Shown here piece after piece: positions 30,864 to 39,999 of a stretch of 64,000 nucleotides of DNA. The notes under the pieces were generated by a model. It was not told the DNA's origin, ran no database searches, and saw only the letters and a program-made list of their open reading frames with translations. Source of the stretch: Prevotella sp902465605 (GTDB taxonomy: Bacteria > Bacteroidota > Bacteroidia > Bacteroidales > Bacteroidaceae); contig CABQNT010000001.1 of NCBI GenBank assembly GCA_902465605.1, positions 248,001-312,000 of the forward strand, read 5' to 3'. Both the position numbers and the translations under genes were made by a program. How positions within the stretch are numbered: the first letter of the stretch is position 1; each line of letters opens with the position of its first letter.

Positions 30864-33521
30864 ATGACCATACACGGAGAATTTATCAACATGGCGGAAC
30901 AGCGGGTGACGGTGTACATTAGAACGGCTGTGGCAGGGCAGGATATTGAAGTGGGTGACGAACAGCAGGATGAGATGTATTTCTCACCGTCACCGGTACA
31001 TATCCACAACGAAGCCAACGACTTGTTTGATGTGCTGAGAAGACAGTCGGCCACCATCAGCTTTTTGACCAAGCGTTGGCACCCAGAGCTGTTCAGCAAG
31101 AGCGTGCGTAGTGCGGTGGTGAACATCAGCGTGGATGGTACTTGCGTGTTTGCGGGATACATTGAGCCGCAAGTGTACGCCCAGCACTACAATGAGGTGT
31201 ATGACATGCTGACATTGAATTGCGTTGACACACTCACCGCACTACAGCATTCGTGTTACCAAGACGTTGGAACACCAGGCAAGAACTATCATGTGATGAA
31301 ACAGAAGGCTGGTGTTAAGACATTCAAGGACATTCTGTTGGGCGAGCTTGACGCAGCCAGTAGTAGGGCAGATATTGTTGGTGGCAGCTCGTTTAAGGTG
31401 TATTATGATGGCAGCAAGCAAGCCAGTCGTGAAGCCGCCGGAAGCATCTTTGATGAGCTTGAGCTGTCGGAACTGCTGTTCTATGATGACAGCACGCGTG
31501 ATATGTGGAAATCTGGTGAGGTGGTGGAGGAATTACTGCGATTCCTGAATCTACACATCGTGCAGTATGGGTTGAGTTATTACATCTTTTCGTGGGAACG
31601 GATAAAGAAAGGCGGCACGCTGCGGTTCACCGACTTGCGTGACGGCGGCACGCTGGACGTGGCCGCACAGGACATCACGCTGACCAATCTGTTGGCGGCT
31701 GACTGCGGTGCCGAACTGAACGTTGGTGCGGCATACAGCCAGTTGAAGCTCACGGCCAAGGTGAAGACGGTGGAAGATTTACTGACCAGTCCGTTCGACA
31801 AAAACATTTTGCACCGTGCCGGTAAGCCCATCAAGGCCATCACGGAATACAGCCGAGAGGGTGACATGCAGAAGATGGGAAAACTCACCGTTCTTACTGG
31901 TTTGGACAAGAGCGAGGAAGAAGTGACCGACTGGTACATGTGCAGCCTGTATAACGACAGCTGGCAATTCAAGCTATTCAACGCCCACCCGGAGTACTAC
32001 ACAACGCCAGACATGGTGTCGGAGGTGCTGAATCGGCTTAATAACTCGCCCGGTGCTGCCATGCTGTCCATCGGTGGCGTGAAACACTCACGAAAGAGCA
32101 ATGCGCCGGTGACGAATCTTGGGCTGGCCGATTACATCGTGTTGTCGGTGAACGGTGACGGTACAAACAATCCCACGGAAGCTGACATGAATGCTGCGGC
32201 TCCGATGGTGAGCCATGTGGGCAACCAAAATGCATCGCTGAGCCCAGCCAAAGGCGGCGCACCTCATTACATCGTCCTCTCGGGTGAGGTACTGTTGGCC
32301 GACCTGTCGCCACAATCGTTCGCCTATTCGCAATTGATGGACGTGACGAAAGACGGTGGTACGTTCAAAGTTAAGAGTGAGCATATCGTGAAAGCAGCGG
32401 GCAAAGATCGTGGTAGAATTTACACCCGCCAATATTGGATGTACAATCCTCAAACGTCAGCCGTTGAGTGGAGGCAGGCTCACAACGTGGAAGGCTTTAG
32501 TTGGAATTATGAGGCAGAGAAGAACGGATTTGTTCCACCGTCAACGGGAGCTGGCGAGAGCTATCCGCTTGACACCGACACTGGGGTTGACTTTGTGAGT
32601 AAGATACCCATGTTGCGCTGCATGTTGATTGTTGGCGACAAGTGCGTAGTGGGGAACGACACGATGGATTCGTTCAGTGGATCATTGCAATCATACTCTT
32701 GGCAACCTTACCGCTCGGAGGAGAAATGCGGCAGCATGGAGGAGTATTACAAGCAGAGTTTCACTCTTGGCGTTGACCTGAGCATTGGCGACTACCTTGT
32801 TGGGAAATGGCATCCGTTGCAGACGAACACAGACTACAGTCTTGGATTGTCTGAGCAGGGGACAGCCATTGAAATACCGAGCGGAAGCGGAGTCAGCGGG
32901 AAGGTGACGTTCAAAATCCTGTCGCCATGCGATAATTACATGATCATGGATAGAGATGGGGTGTGGCGTGTTCATTCAACGTCGCACTTTGGTCCAGGTC
33001 GTAAGGTGGTGCCGCTATTGTCGCAGGTGAGCAACGTTTACATCAAGTCGTTCGACATCAAGTTGGTGGTCGGTGGCGATGAAGAGCAATCGGGCGATGG
33101 CGGTGATGCCGATGGCATCGTCTACGCCAGTCGCAAGCAGGATGCTTTCAACAACGTGCGTGACGATTTGGAAATGAAGGTACACTCGGCCTTGACAAAA
33201 GAAGAGAGCAAAAGTATGGGAGCAGGTGGCGGCGTGTACCTGTCTACCGTGATATCAAAAGGAACAGAAGCTGGTGTGTTGAGCATTTATGACGCTGACA
33301 AAGACGTTGAAGCCAAGGCGGAGAAGCTGTACATCGATAGTTATTACAAGGAATTTGCAAAACCGAAAGTGGAGTTGAAACAAAATATTTTCGCACCGGC
33401 GACTGATTTTCTCATGGCAAGCCATTTCAGTCATGATGCACTTGGTAAGCGGATGTTTGTGCAGGGTGCTGACCGCGACTTGATGGCAGCAACGACATTG
33501 TTGAATTTGAAAGAAATATAA
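30864..33521 (+). CDS. Large tail-tip/baseplate protein
   Basis: An 885-aa protein directly after the tape measure, where distal-tail and hub proteins lie. The N-terminus (FLTKRWHPELFSKSVRSAVV, GTCVFAGYIEPQVY) looks like a hub-type beta domain; the rest is beta-rich with several TITLxxLLA-like segments and no enzymatic motif I recognise. ATG codons at 30864 (MTIHGEF) and at residue 10 are possible starts. Confidence 0.7.
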   Translation: MTIHGEFINMAEQRVTVYIRTAVAGQDIEVGDEQQDEMYFSPSPVHIHNEANDLFDVLRRQSATISFLTKRWHPELFSKSVRSAVVNISVDGTCVFAGYIEPQVYAQHYNEVYDMLTLNCVDTLTALQHSCYQDVGTPGKNYHVMKQKAGVKTFKDILLGELDAASSRADIVGGSSFKVYYDGSKQASREAAGSIFDELELSELLFYDDSTRDMWKSGEVVEELLRFLNLHIVQYGLSYYIFSWERIKKGGTLRFTDLRDGGTLDVAAQDITLTNLLAADCGAELNVGAAYSQLKLTAKVKTVEDLLTSPFDKNILHRAGKPIKAITEYSREGDMQKMGKLTVLTGLDKSEEEVTDWYMCSLYNDSWQFKLFNAHPEYYTTPDMVSEVLNRLNNSPGAAMLSIGGVKHSRKSNAPVTNLGLADYIVLSVNGDGTNNPTEADMNAAAPMVSHVGNQNASLSPAKGGAPHYIVLSGEVLLADLSPQSFAYSQLMDVTKDGGTFKVKSEHIVKAAGKDRGRIYTRQYWMYNPQTSAVEWRQAHNVEGFSWNYEAEKNGFVPPSTGAGESYPLDTDTGVDFVSKIPMLRCMLIVGDKCVVGNDTMDSFSGSLQSYSWQPYRSEEKCGSMEEYYKQSFTLGVDLSIGDYLVGKWHPLQTNTDYSLGLSEQGTAIEIPSGSGVSGKVTFKILSPCDNYMIMDRDGVWRVHSTSHFGPGRKVVPLLSQVSNVYIKSFDIKLVVGGDEEQSGDGGDADGIVYASRKQDAFNNVRDDLEMKVHSALTKEESKSMGAGGGVYLSTVISKGTEAGVLSIYDADKDVEAKAEKLYIDSYYKEFAKPKVELKQNIFAPATDFLMASHFSHDALGKRMFVQGADRDLMAATTLLNLKEI

Positions 33522-33523
33522 CG

Positions 33524-36073
33524 ATGGAAGATGATAAACTGATAGGCATAGATATGTGGGTAAATCGCCATGAAGAAGGTGGTGGTGCCAAAGAAGGTGC
33601 TGCGCCGACAGGATTTTCAAGTGGCATCCCGCAGGCAGGTGGCGTGGCTGAACGAGCTGAACGAGCTGATGTGGCCGACAGAGCTAATGAAGCTGACCAT
33701 GCCAATACGGCTAATGAAGCAGAGATCGCCAAGAAGGCGGACGAAGCAACAAGGGCGGATGAGGCAAACCATGCCAAGACGGCCGATGAAGCAAACCACG
33801 CCAAGACAGCTGATGAAGTGAACTTGGAATCGAAAACGCTATCGCACTTCCTCAGAAAAGACATAGCAGACACGGCCGTTGAGGTGTTGACTTTTCTCAA
33901 GGGAATCGTCGCAAAGGGCATGAGTTATTTTAAGGGAATTTTCAATGATGGAGACATCACTAACTCTGGCACAATAACCACGAAGAACCTCAATGTAACG
34001 GGTAAGGCGACGTTCTTTGAGTTGATGATACAAATAACGAAAGCAGCAGGTGGAATGACGGTTTATTCACCAGGCGCTTTCCATATTGATGCCGTAGAAG
34101 ACGAAGGAGATTATTTTGCGTGCTTTCAACGAGCCGAGAAAGATGGTGTGAAGTTAAGGCAGATGTGTGATGTTGACGACCAGTTGATGTGCGCGAGATT
34201 TAACGTAGATGGAAACGGTAACAAATTCTACTGGATGCGTGTTTCATACATTTCGTCAAATACTGTACAGCATGTTGTTGACGGTAAATTAGTAGACTGT
34301 TTAGAGGTAAGACTTGACAAATCGCCAAAGGCGGACAATTGTCAAGGTGTGCCTGAGATTGGCGATGCGCTGGCAGTTTTTGGAAACAGAACAAAAGAAG
34401 ACAGACAAAGCGTTATCGTTATTAGTGCTTATAATAGTTTTGATATTAATTTACATGCGCCATATATCGCACAGTATGAACATGTGAACGACTTTGACTT
34501 GAAAAGCAAGAAAACTACTTGGTTGTCTAAAGGTGAAAACCACTTAACAGGCACGTTCACGGTGGTGAGCGGTGGAAAATATGTGTCGCTTGATGATTTT
34601 GTTACAAAAATATCGCAAGCGACATTCAAAGTAGAAGCTGACAAGATTACAGCAAAGATAGATGGAGTTGAGAAAACACTAAGCGATACAATAAAAAAGC
34701 AATCAGAATTACAAATAACATTAAACTCAATTTCATCGACCGTTGCACGCAAAAGCGACCTCGAGTATGTGCGCACGGAAATAAAACAGACGGCCGAAAG
34801 TATTAGTCTAAAGGTGGAGAATGGCGCACGACCGAATTTACTTTGGGGTAGCGACCTCAATCTTGACGGAGTGGACACCACCAGCAAGGCAGCCATTCAG
34901 AAGCATTTGGGCGTGGGGCTGAATGCCACCAAGGTTGACAACACGGAGTGGTTCGAGTATCTGAAAGGAGGTGGTGTGAGTGGTGCAGACGCTATCAAGT
35001 TCAAGGCAATGAAAGGTACGTCAGAGTTTGCTGGTTTGTTTTGGGAAATTAATACTGGCGCAGCTCGTAACTTACAGCTGAAGCCAAATACGGTATATAC
35101 GCTTTCCGCTTGGGTAAGAACAGAGTTTGACAAAGATGCGCAGGGTTATGCTAATTTTGTCTTTGAAGCGTTCAAAAAAGAGAAAGCAGATTCAGCACAA
35201 AGGGTTGGTAGATTAAGTTTTAAGGCAACATCCTCATGGTTTGAGCCTATCAATAAGTGGACGAGAGTGTCAGCTACCTTTACGACTGAAGAGTTACAGT
35301 ATGGCAGCGTAGCGATGTGGATGAATGGTACGAAGCCTGCTACATTATATATTTGCCGTCCTAAGCTCGAGGAGGGCGACACGGCAACGCCATGGTGCGC
35401 CTACGATGGTACGGTGGAAGCGCTGTTGGCGAGTGGCTTTAGTCTCAAAGACAAGGGATTCACTGCTACGTCTGACAACTTTAAGGTGCAGAACAACAAA
35501 GGAGAGCAGACGTTTTTTGTGGATGAGAAAGGGAGGATAAACAACGGTATGTTAGTATCAAAACTTCGATTGACTGAACCGACCATTATTACCAACGAAA
35601 ACTATAATAAGTTTTGCTACAATGGTAAAATAAATGGACATGACGTTCTTTTCCTTGATTTACTGAAATGCGGTACGCTGCTTGTCTTGACGGACGTAGA
35701 AAAAGAGCTTTATCTTGATTTACCCAGCTTTAAGCAATTTGAAAACTTCAACAATTACACTTCAGCAGCGGAAAAAGCAAAAGCGCAATACGATAAAATG
35801 AGATACATTGGTAACACGATTATCTTATACAACATACAAAGTAAGATAGTTTCTGTGTCTGGCACGTTAAAGTATAAAAGAATGGCTGGCGTTAAAGACA
35901 TGAACTACCTTGACGAATTTGGCTTTTACACAAAGGAAATGCTACCATGTAGAGGAGGTGAATTAGCCTGTTTTGAATGTAAGTTTGGTATCACACGTCC
36001 AGAGGGTAATGGCACATGGGATGAGCGCCGATCGGGTGTATATTGGGAATATTGCTACGTAACAATAAGGTAA
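33524..36073 (+). CDS. Tail-tip fibre/receptor-binding protein with carbohydrate-binding-like domain
   Basis: An 849-aa protein 2 bp after the previous gene. Residues ~40-105 are an Ala/Asp/Glu-rich coil of repeated ADEANHAKT heptad-like units; then a lamin-like fibre region (KKQSELQITLNSISSTVARK), and at ~440-625 a jelly-roll like CBM_4_9 (LKPNTVYTLSAWVRTEFD, ending CRPKLEEGDTATPW). It is probably the fibre that contacts surface glycans. Confidence 0.75.
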   Translation: MEDDKLIGIDMWVNRHEEGGGAKEGAAPTGFSSGIPQAGGVAERAERADVADRANEADHANTANEAEIAKKADEATRADEANHAKTADEANHAKTADEVNLESKTLSHFLRKDIADTAVEVLTFLKGIVAKGMSYFKGIFNDGDITNSGTITTKNLNVTGKATFFELMIQITKAAGGMTVYSPGAFHIDAVEDEGDYFACFQRAEKDGVKLRQMCDVDDQLMCARFNVDGNGNKFYWMRVSYISSNTVQHVVDGKLVDCLEVRLDKSPKADNCQGVPEIGDALAVFGNRTKEDRQSVIVISAYNSFDINLHAPYIAQYEHVNDFDLKSKKTTWLSKGENHLTGTFTVVSGGKYVSLDDFVTKISQATFKVEADKITAKIDGVEKTLSDTIKKQSELQITLNSISSTVARKSDLEYVRTEIKQTAESISLKVENGARPNLLWGSDLNLDGVDTTSKAAIQKHLGVGLNATKVDNTEWFEYLKGGGVSGADAIKFKAMKGTSEFAGLFWEINTGAARNLQLKPNTVYTLSAWVRTEFDKDAQGYANFVFEAFKKEKADSAQRVGRLSFKATSSWFEPINKWTRVSATFTTEELQYGSVAMWMNGTKPATLYICRPKLEEGDTATPWCAYDGTVEALLASGFSLKDKGFTATSDNFKVQNNKGEQTFFVDEKGRINNGMLVSKLRLTEPTIITNENYNKFCYNGKINGHDVLFLDLLKCGTLLVLTDVEKELYLDLPSFKQFENFNNYTSAAEKAKAQYDKMRYIGNTIILYNIQSKIVSVSGTLKYKRMAGVKDMNYLDEFGFYTKEMLPCRGGELACFECKFGITRPEGNGTWDERRSGVYWEYCYVTIR

Positions 36074-36091
36074 GCTAAAAACGGAAGATTT

Positions 36092-36472
36092 ATGACAACA
36101 ATCAAATCAGTTTCAGACAAGCGAATCATCGTGCCAGGCATGATAAATGGCAGAGAGTATTACTTCCTGGTGGACACTGGCGCATCGATAGCGCTCATCA
36201 GTGAAAAGGTGCGTGGACTGGACATTGGCAAGCGGTTTGGTGGCAGTATCGAGGGTGCAGGCGGTAGCATCAGAGCAAGAATTTGCAACACGTTCGTGAA
36301 GATTGGCGGTAAGGACTTCTCGCAATTCCTCGCTACCAACTTGGATAACCTCATTGCATCGATTGCGGAAGAGACGAATGTAGAGATAGCTGGTATCATC
36401 GCTCTTCCACAGATGAAATTCTACGGTGTGGAGATTGACACGGAAACGTTTACTTTGAACTTTGAACATTGA
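36092..36472 (+). CDS. Retropepsin-like aspartyl protease
   Basis: A 126-aa protein with the aspartyl protease signature FLVDTGASIALIS (res ~26-38), then a flap-like GGSIEGAGGSI and the hydrophobic IAGIIALPQM that closes such folds. It would work as a homodimer. It sits among tail-fibre genes, so a role in fibre maturation or penetration is possible; this is inference. No membrane anchor. Confidence 0.8.
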   Translation: MTTIKSVSDKRIIVPGMINGREYYFLVDTGASIALISEKVRGLDIGKRFGGSIEGAGGSIRARICNTFVKIGGKDFSQFLATNLDNLIASIAEETNVEIAGIIALPQMKFYGVEIDTETFTLNFEH

Positions 36473-36520
36473 ACATTGAACTTTCAACTCGTAAACTCGT
36501 GAACTAAAGAACTAAAAAAC
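36451..36520 (+). repeat. TTTGAAC/AACTCGTAAAC microrepeat
   Basis: Starts inside the protease gene end (coding TLNFEH) as ACTTTGAACTTTGAACATTG and continues as AACTCGTAAACTCGTGAACT. Confidence 0.65.
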
Positions 36521-36528
36521 TCAAGAAT

Positions 36529-37806
36529 ATGAACAACGAAATGTGTGGCTGCGGAACAGAGGCAAAGCCCTCCACCGCAAAAGGAATAGTAAAAATTAAC
36601 TACAAGGAGGACTTCGAGTTAGTGGTTGAGCTATTAGCTGGAGATAAACCTTATAAGCTGGGCGATGAAGATTTCAGGATAGACTTTATTGTCATGGCGA
36701 GCCGATACACGGTTGGACGCACGGCTGGCGTTTGCGAGCGATGCTCGGTGGACGGCAACAAGATACGGTGCTTCATGGGCGGGCATGGCTTGCCCCCTGG
36801 GGAGCTGCGTGCGGAAGTGAAAGTGAACAATCCTGACCCCAACTATGCTGACGGCAAGCGGTTGAGCGTGGCGATTGCAGAGGGTACGGTAGTATTAGTA
36901 AAAGACAACACTCGCTTTGACGGAGCGGTGATAAAAGCCAATATCCCTGTGGCGCTGATCGATGCCTACCAATTGGCAAAGGCGCACGGCTACAAAGGGA
37001 CGATTGATGAGTATTACGCTACCTTTAACGATGTGTCCGTCCTGTTGGAGAGCATGCGTGGCGTGGCAGAGAAAGAACGGGAAAGAATTACCTCAGAGGA
37101 AGCAAGAAATAAAGCCGAGAAAGAACGACAGGATAATGAAGACACACGTCAGCGGGCTGATAAGGATAGGACTACCGCTGAAAGCTATCGTGCGAGTGCA
37201 GAGAAAGAACGAGCAAAGGCTGAACAGCAACGGAAAGAAGCGGAAGTGGCACGGAATAAAGCTGAAAGCTATCGTGCGAGTGCAGAGGGGAAACGAGTAA
37301 CGGCGGAGAAAGAAAGAAGTACAACATTCTCATCCATGCAGGAAAATTTCAACTCAAAGATAAAAGAAGCCAATAACGCCACGTCTGATCTCAAGAGTAT
37401 CAAGGAAAGCACTGTTGCCGCTGCAAACGGTGCCACCACAGCGACCACACAAGCTAACGAGGCTGCACGGCAGGCACGGGTAGCCGCCGAGAACGTCAAG
37501 GATGGCGAAAGCGGCATACCACGTCAGGCTCTTCACGGAACAGGAGAAACTACATTCTCACTCAGACCGAATATCATGGAGGTGTGGGGAGTAGTGCCAG
37601 AGCTGAACTTATCTCTCGCCCAAGCCATAGACGCGGAATTTGTGACGGAATATTTGTTTGAGTTTACCTGTCCGTCTGACAAAGGAACATCTCTTAATTT
37701 ACCCTCAGAATTGAAGTGGTATAATGAGTATGTCGTGGTTCCCGAAGCTGGAAAGACGTATCAAGCGAGCATCGTTAATCATATTATTGTTATGGGTAGA
37801 GCGTAG
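36529..37806 (+). CDS. Tail fibre protein with long coiled coil
   Basis: A 425-aa protein: N-terminal BppU-like beta domain (~15-145, with Cys pairs CGCG and CERC), a helix linker, a coiled coil at ~180-330 made of repeats such as AEKERAKAEQQRKEAEVARN, and a C-terminal domain (~335-425). A typical trimeric fibre shaft. Two near-identical units NKAESYRASAE show recent internal duplication. Confidence 0.75.
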   Translation: MNNEMCGCGTEAKPSTAKGIVKINYKEDFELVVELLAGDKPYKLGDEDFRIDFIVMASRYTVGRTAGVCERCSVDGNKIRCFMGGHGLPPGELRAEVKVNNPDPNYADGKRLSVAIAEGTVVLVKDNTRFDGAVIKANIPVALIDAYQLAKAHGYKGTIDEYYATFNDVSVLLESMRGVAEKERERITSEEARNKAEKERQDNEDTRQRADKDRTTAESYRASAEKERAKAEQQRKEAEVARNKAESYRASAEGKRVTAEKERSTTFSSMQENFNSKIKEANNATSDLKSIKESTVAAANGATTATTQANEAARQARVAAENVKDGESGIPRQALHGTGETTFSLRPNIMEVWGVVPELNLSLAQAIDAEFVTEYLFEFTCPSDKGTSLNLPSELKWYNEYVVVPEAGKTYQASIVNHIIVMGRA

Positions 37807-37816
37807 GAGGTACGAT

Positions 37817-38746
37817 ATGAGTGAGATAAGAAGACGCCTCATGGCACAGAATTGGGAAAACACTCCGATACATTTTGACAATCAGGATTTGAAGAGATTC
37901 TGTGTGGAGAATTTTGGAGGCGAAAATGGAATTACAGATAAGAAGTACGGCATCACGGGTGTGAGGGGAAGTGCTGGAGAATTTACATTCAAACAAGCCG
38001 CAGCGGTGACAAATACGGAAGATTATGTTAATCTTCATACAAGTTTAAAGCTGGACGTTATCGACTTAAGCCTGTTTGTTAATGTAAAGCAACTCGATGG
38101 GACATTAAGGAGTAAATATCAAATCCAACGATTTGTATGCCCTCCGAACTTGGAGAGGCTTGGAGGATGGTCTTATTTCCTATATCAAAGCAAATGCCAT
38201 GTTGTCATACCCAAGTCGGTGATAGATATACCCAATACAACCATCGGCACACTCAAAGAACCTATTTTGCAAGAGGGTAATCCTATATACACACAGACAG
38301 AGGAAGGGTATATTATGGGTAATGGAAGATTTATGTATATGCCGTACAAGTTAGATGCGTATATCGTTATTCCACGTGGAATTAAAGAAGTAGAAGGATT
38401 TGTGTTAAAACCAAATATAGAGACATTAGTCATTCCGCCTACTATGAAGAATTTATTTGCCGAAAATTGGAATTACCAAATTATATATGGAGACAGTGCC
38501 CCTTCTTCAAGTAGATACCCTCGCACGTTAATTATTTTCAACAAGTCGCTATCGCTTGAAAAAGGATATTGGGATTTAACACAAGTTTTAGACATCTACG
38601 TTCCTGACGAGCTTGTTCAATGGTATAAGGATTCTATAACTACATATACCGTAGTGAGAGATAAGATACATCCTATCAGTGAGTATCCAAAGCTTGACTA
38701 TTTGAAGACAAAAATCAATATAGAGGAATATGGAAGACTGGATTAA
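37817..38746 (+). CDS. BspA-type leucine-rich-repeat protein of the tail tip
   Basis: A 309-aa protein. Start at ATG 37817, preceded by AGGAGG that overlaps the upstream stop. LRR_5/BspA-like signs are repeated aliphatic strands (FVCPPNLERLGGWSYF, HVVIPKSVIDIPN, AYIVIPRGIKEVEGF, TLVIPPTMKNL) and the typical ending IYVPDELVQWYKDS ... IHPISEY. BspA repeats are common in host-surface adhesins; here they probably form the receptor-binding tip. Confidence 0.75.
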   Translation: MSEIRRRLMAQNWENTPIHFDNQDLKRFCVENFGGENGITDKKYGITGVRGSAGEFTFKQAAAVTNTEDYVNLHTSLKLDVIDLSLFVNVKQLDGTLRSKYQIQRFVCPPNLERLGGWSYFLYQSKCHVVIPKSVIDIPNTTIGTLKEPILQEGNPIYTQTEEGYIMGNGRFMYMPYKLDAYIVIPRGIKEVEGFVLKPNIETLVIPPTMKNLFAENWNYQIIYGDSAPSSSRYPRTLIIFNKSLSLEKGYWDLTQVLDIYVPDELVQWYKDSITTYTVVRDKIHPISEYPKLDYLKTKINIEEYGRLD

Positions 38747-38765
38747 TAAATAAAAATAAAGTGAC

Positions 38766-39281
38766 ATGCAATACAGTAAGATAATTAACGACCAGAGAGT
38801 GATATTCAGCGGCGTACTCGTTGTGGGCGACCGCCAAGTGATTAACCCCACGCACGACCAACTCATCGCAGCGGGGTGGAAAGAATACACGCCAAGCGCA
38901 GAAATTCCCACCGACATTAACGTAGCAAAGGAGGTGAAGATAGCGGAGATTGATGCTTACTCTGACAGCGATGCGGTGAACAGCCTTACCTTCAACGGTA
39001 TAAAGACGTGGCTCACGCGTACTGTGCGTGACGGTTACGACACAAGCATTACGGCTGCAAGAAATCTTGGAGAGGCAAACGTCACATTTATGGTAGGCGA
39101 CAATGAGATGCAGCTGCCTGTTGAGCAAGCACGCAGAGTACTTGATTTGGTGCAGCGTTATGCTGATGCGTGCTTTATAGTTACCGAGCGGCACAAAATA
39201 GCCGTGAAGGCATTGCAGACGGTGGAAGAGGTAGAAAAGTATGACTACACAACTGGCTACCCTGAAAAGCTATCACTTTGA
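38766..39281 (+). CDS. Tail protein with DUF4376-like region
   Basis: A 171-aa protein: N-terminal domain (QRVIFSGVLVVGDRQVINPT, AAGWKEYTP) and a helical DUF4376-like part (IAEIDAYSDSDAVNSLTFNG, RVLDLVQRYADAC). Such proteins are tail-fibre associated or chaperones. Not more precisely assignable. Confidence 0.65.
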   Translation: MQYSKIINDQRVIFSGVLVVGDRQVINPTHDQLIAAGWKEYTPSAEIPTDINVAKEVKIAEIDAYSDSDAVNSLTFNGIKTWLTRTVRDGYDTSITAARNLGEANVTFMVGDNEMQLPVEQARRVLDLVQRYADACFIVTERHKIAVKALQTVEEVEKYDYTTGYPEKLSL

Positions 39282-39336
39282 ACATTGAACATTGAACTGT
39301 CAACTTTCAACTCGTGAACTATGAACTGGTCAACTA
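39276..39336 (+). repeat. TTTGAACATTGAAC / AACTCGTGAACT microrepeat
   Basis: Runs CTTTGAACATTGAACATTGA then TCAACTTTCAACTCGTGAAC. Overlaps the end of the upstream gene. Confidence 0.65.
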
Positions 39337-39695
39337 AAAAACTAAAAGGCATTCTGTGGCGTGTAGGCGTGAACGGCTGTGGTGTGTTTGGCATCAAGCC
39401 GCCACTGTGGCGGAAGTACCAAGCGTGTTGCGAGCTGCACGATGCGATGTACGACTTAGGCGGTGACGATAAAGAAAGGTTCAGATCCGACAAACGTTTG
39501 CTCGTTGATATGGTGGAAAGAAGTACAGGCTCGTGGCTCATGCTGTGGTGCTTTGTCTATTACCTGTCGGTAAGGATGTTCGGGTGGCTGTTTTTCAATT
39601 ATAAGGTAGCCTCCCCCAATCCCTCCAAAGGAGGGGAGAACAAGCAAACAGAGGGTAACAACTTGTCAACTCGTGAACATAAACTCGTGAACTAA
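39321..39695 (+). CDS. Phospholipase A2-like small membrane protein
   Basis: A 124-aa protein with a PLA2-like active-site motif CCELHDAMYDLGG (res ~31-43, catalytic His-Asp) and a C-terminal hydrophobic part (WLMLWCFVYYLSVRMFGWLF). Related phage proteins sit at the start of lysis cassettes; a membrane-acting role is plausible but unproven. From about residue 95 the frame runs through REP copy 13 (VASPNPSKGGE) and the microrepeat, so the end is a repeat-derived tail. Confidence 0.55.
   Translation: MNWSTKKLKGILWRVGVNGCGVFGIKPPLWRKYQACCELHDAMYDLGGDDKERFRSDKRLLVDMVERSTGSWLMLWCFVYYLSVRMFGWLFFNYKVASPNPSKGGENKQTEGNNLSTREHKLVN
39608..39637 (+). repeat. REP-like palindrome, copy 13
   Basis: AGCCTCCCCCAATCCCTCCA plus AAGGAGGGGA, translated in frame as SPNPSKGGE. 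Confidence 0.85.
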
Positions 39696-39720
39696 TAAAC
39701 TTATAAACTTACAAACTTAA
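39659..39720 (+). repeat. AACTCGTGAAC / AACTTATAAACTTAC microrepeat
   Basis: Units CAACTTGTCAACTCGTGAAC, AAACTCGTGAACT, AACTTATAAACTTACAAACT. Confidence 0.65.
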
Positions 39721-39732
39721 AAAACAAAAAAA

Positions 39733-39999
39733 ATGAAAGAAGTAAAGAAAGAGAATTGGAAGTATTTAGTAGTGTTTTTCATGATGGCACTGTCCATTGG
39801 TGTAGGTAATTATTATAACCTCAGAGCCGAAGCTGGCGGTTGGGGAATTGTGGGCATGGCTGCTGTTATCAGCACCATTTCACTGGCTGCGCTTGAGTTC
39901 TGTAAAGTACTCATCTACGGTGGCTCATGGAACTGGAAGCGTGTCCTGGTAGGCATCGTTGTGGCAATCTTGTCAAGCGGTTTGCTATGCCTAATTTGA
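39733..39999 (+). CDS. Small integral membrane protein of the lysis cassette
   Basis: An 88-aa protein with three hydrophobic segments (YLVVFFMMALSIGVG, WGIVGMAAVISTISLAALEF, VLVGIVVAILSSGLLCLI). It overlaps the next gene by 13 bp. It could be a holin partner or antiholin; no family is recognised. Confidence 0.65.
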   Translation: MKEVKKENWKYLVVFFMMALSIGVGNYYNLRAEAGGWGIVGMAAVISTISLAALEFCKVLIYGGSWNWKRVLVGIVVAILSSGLLCLI

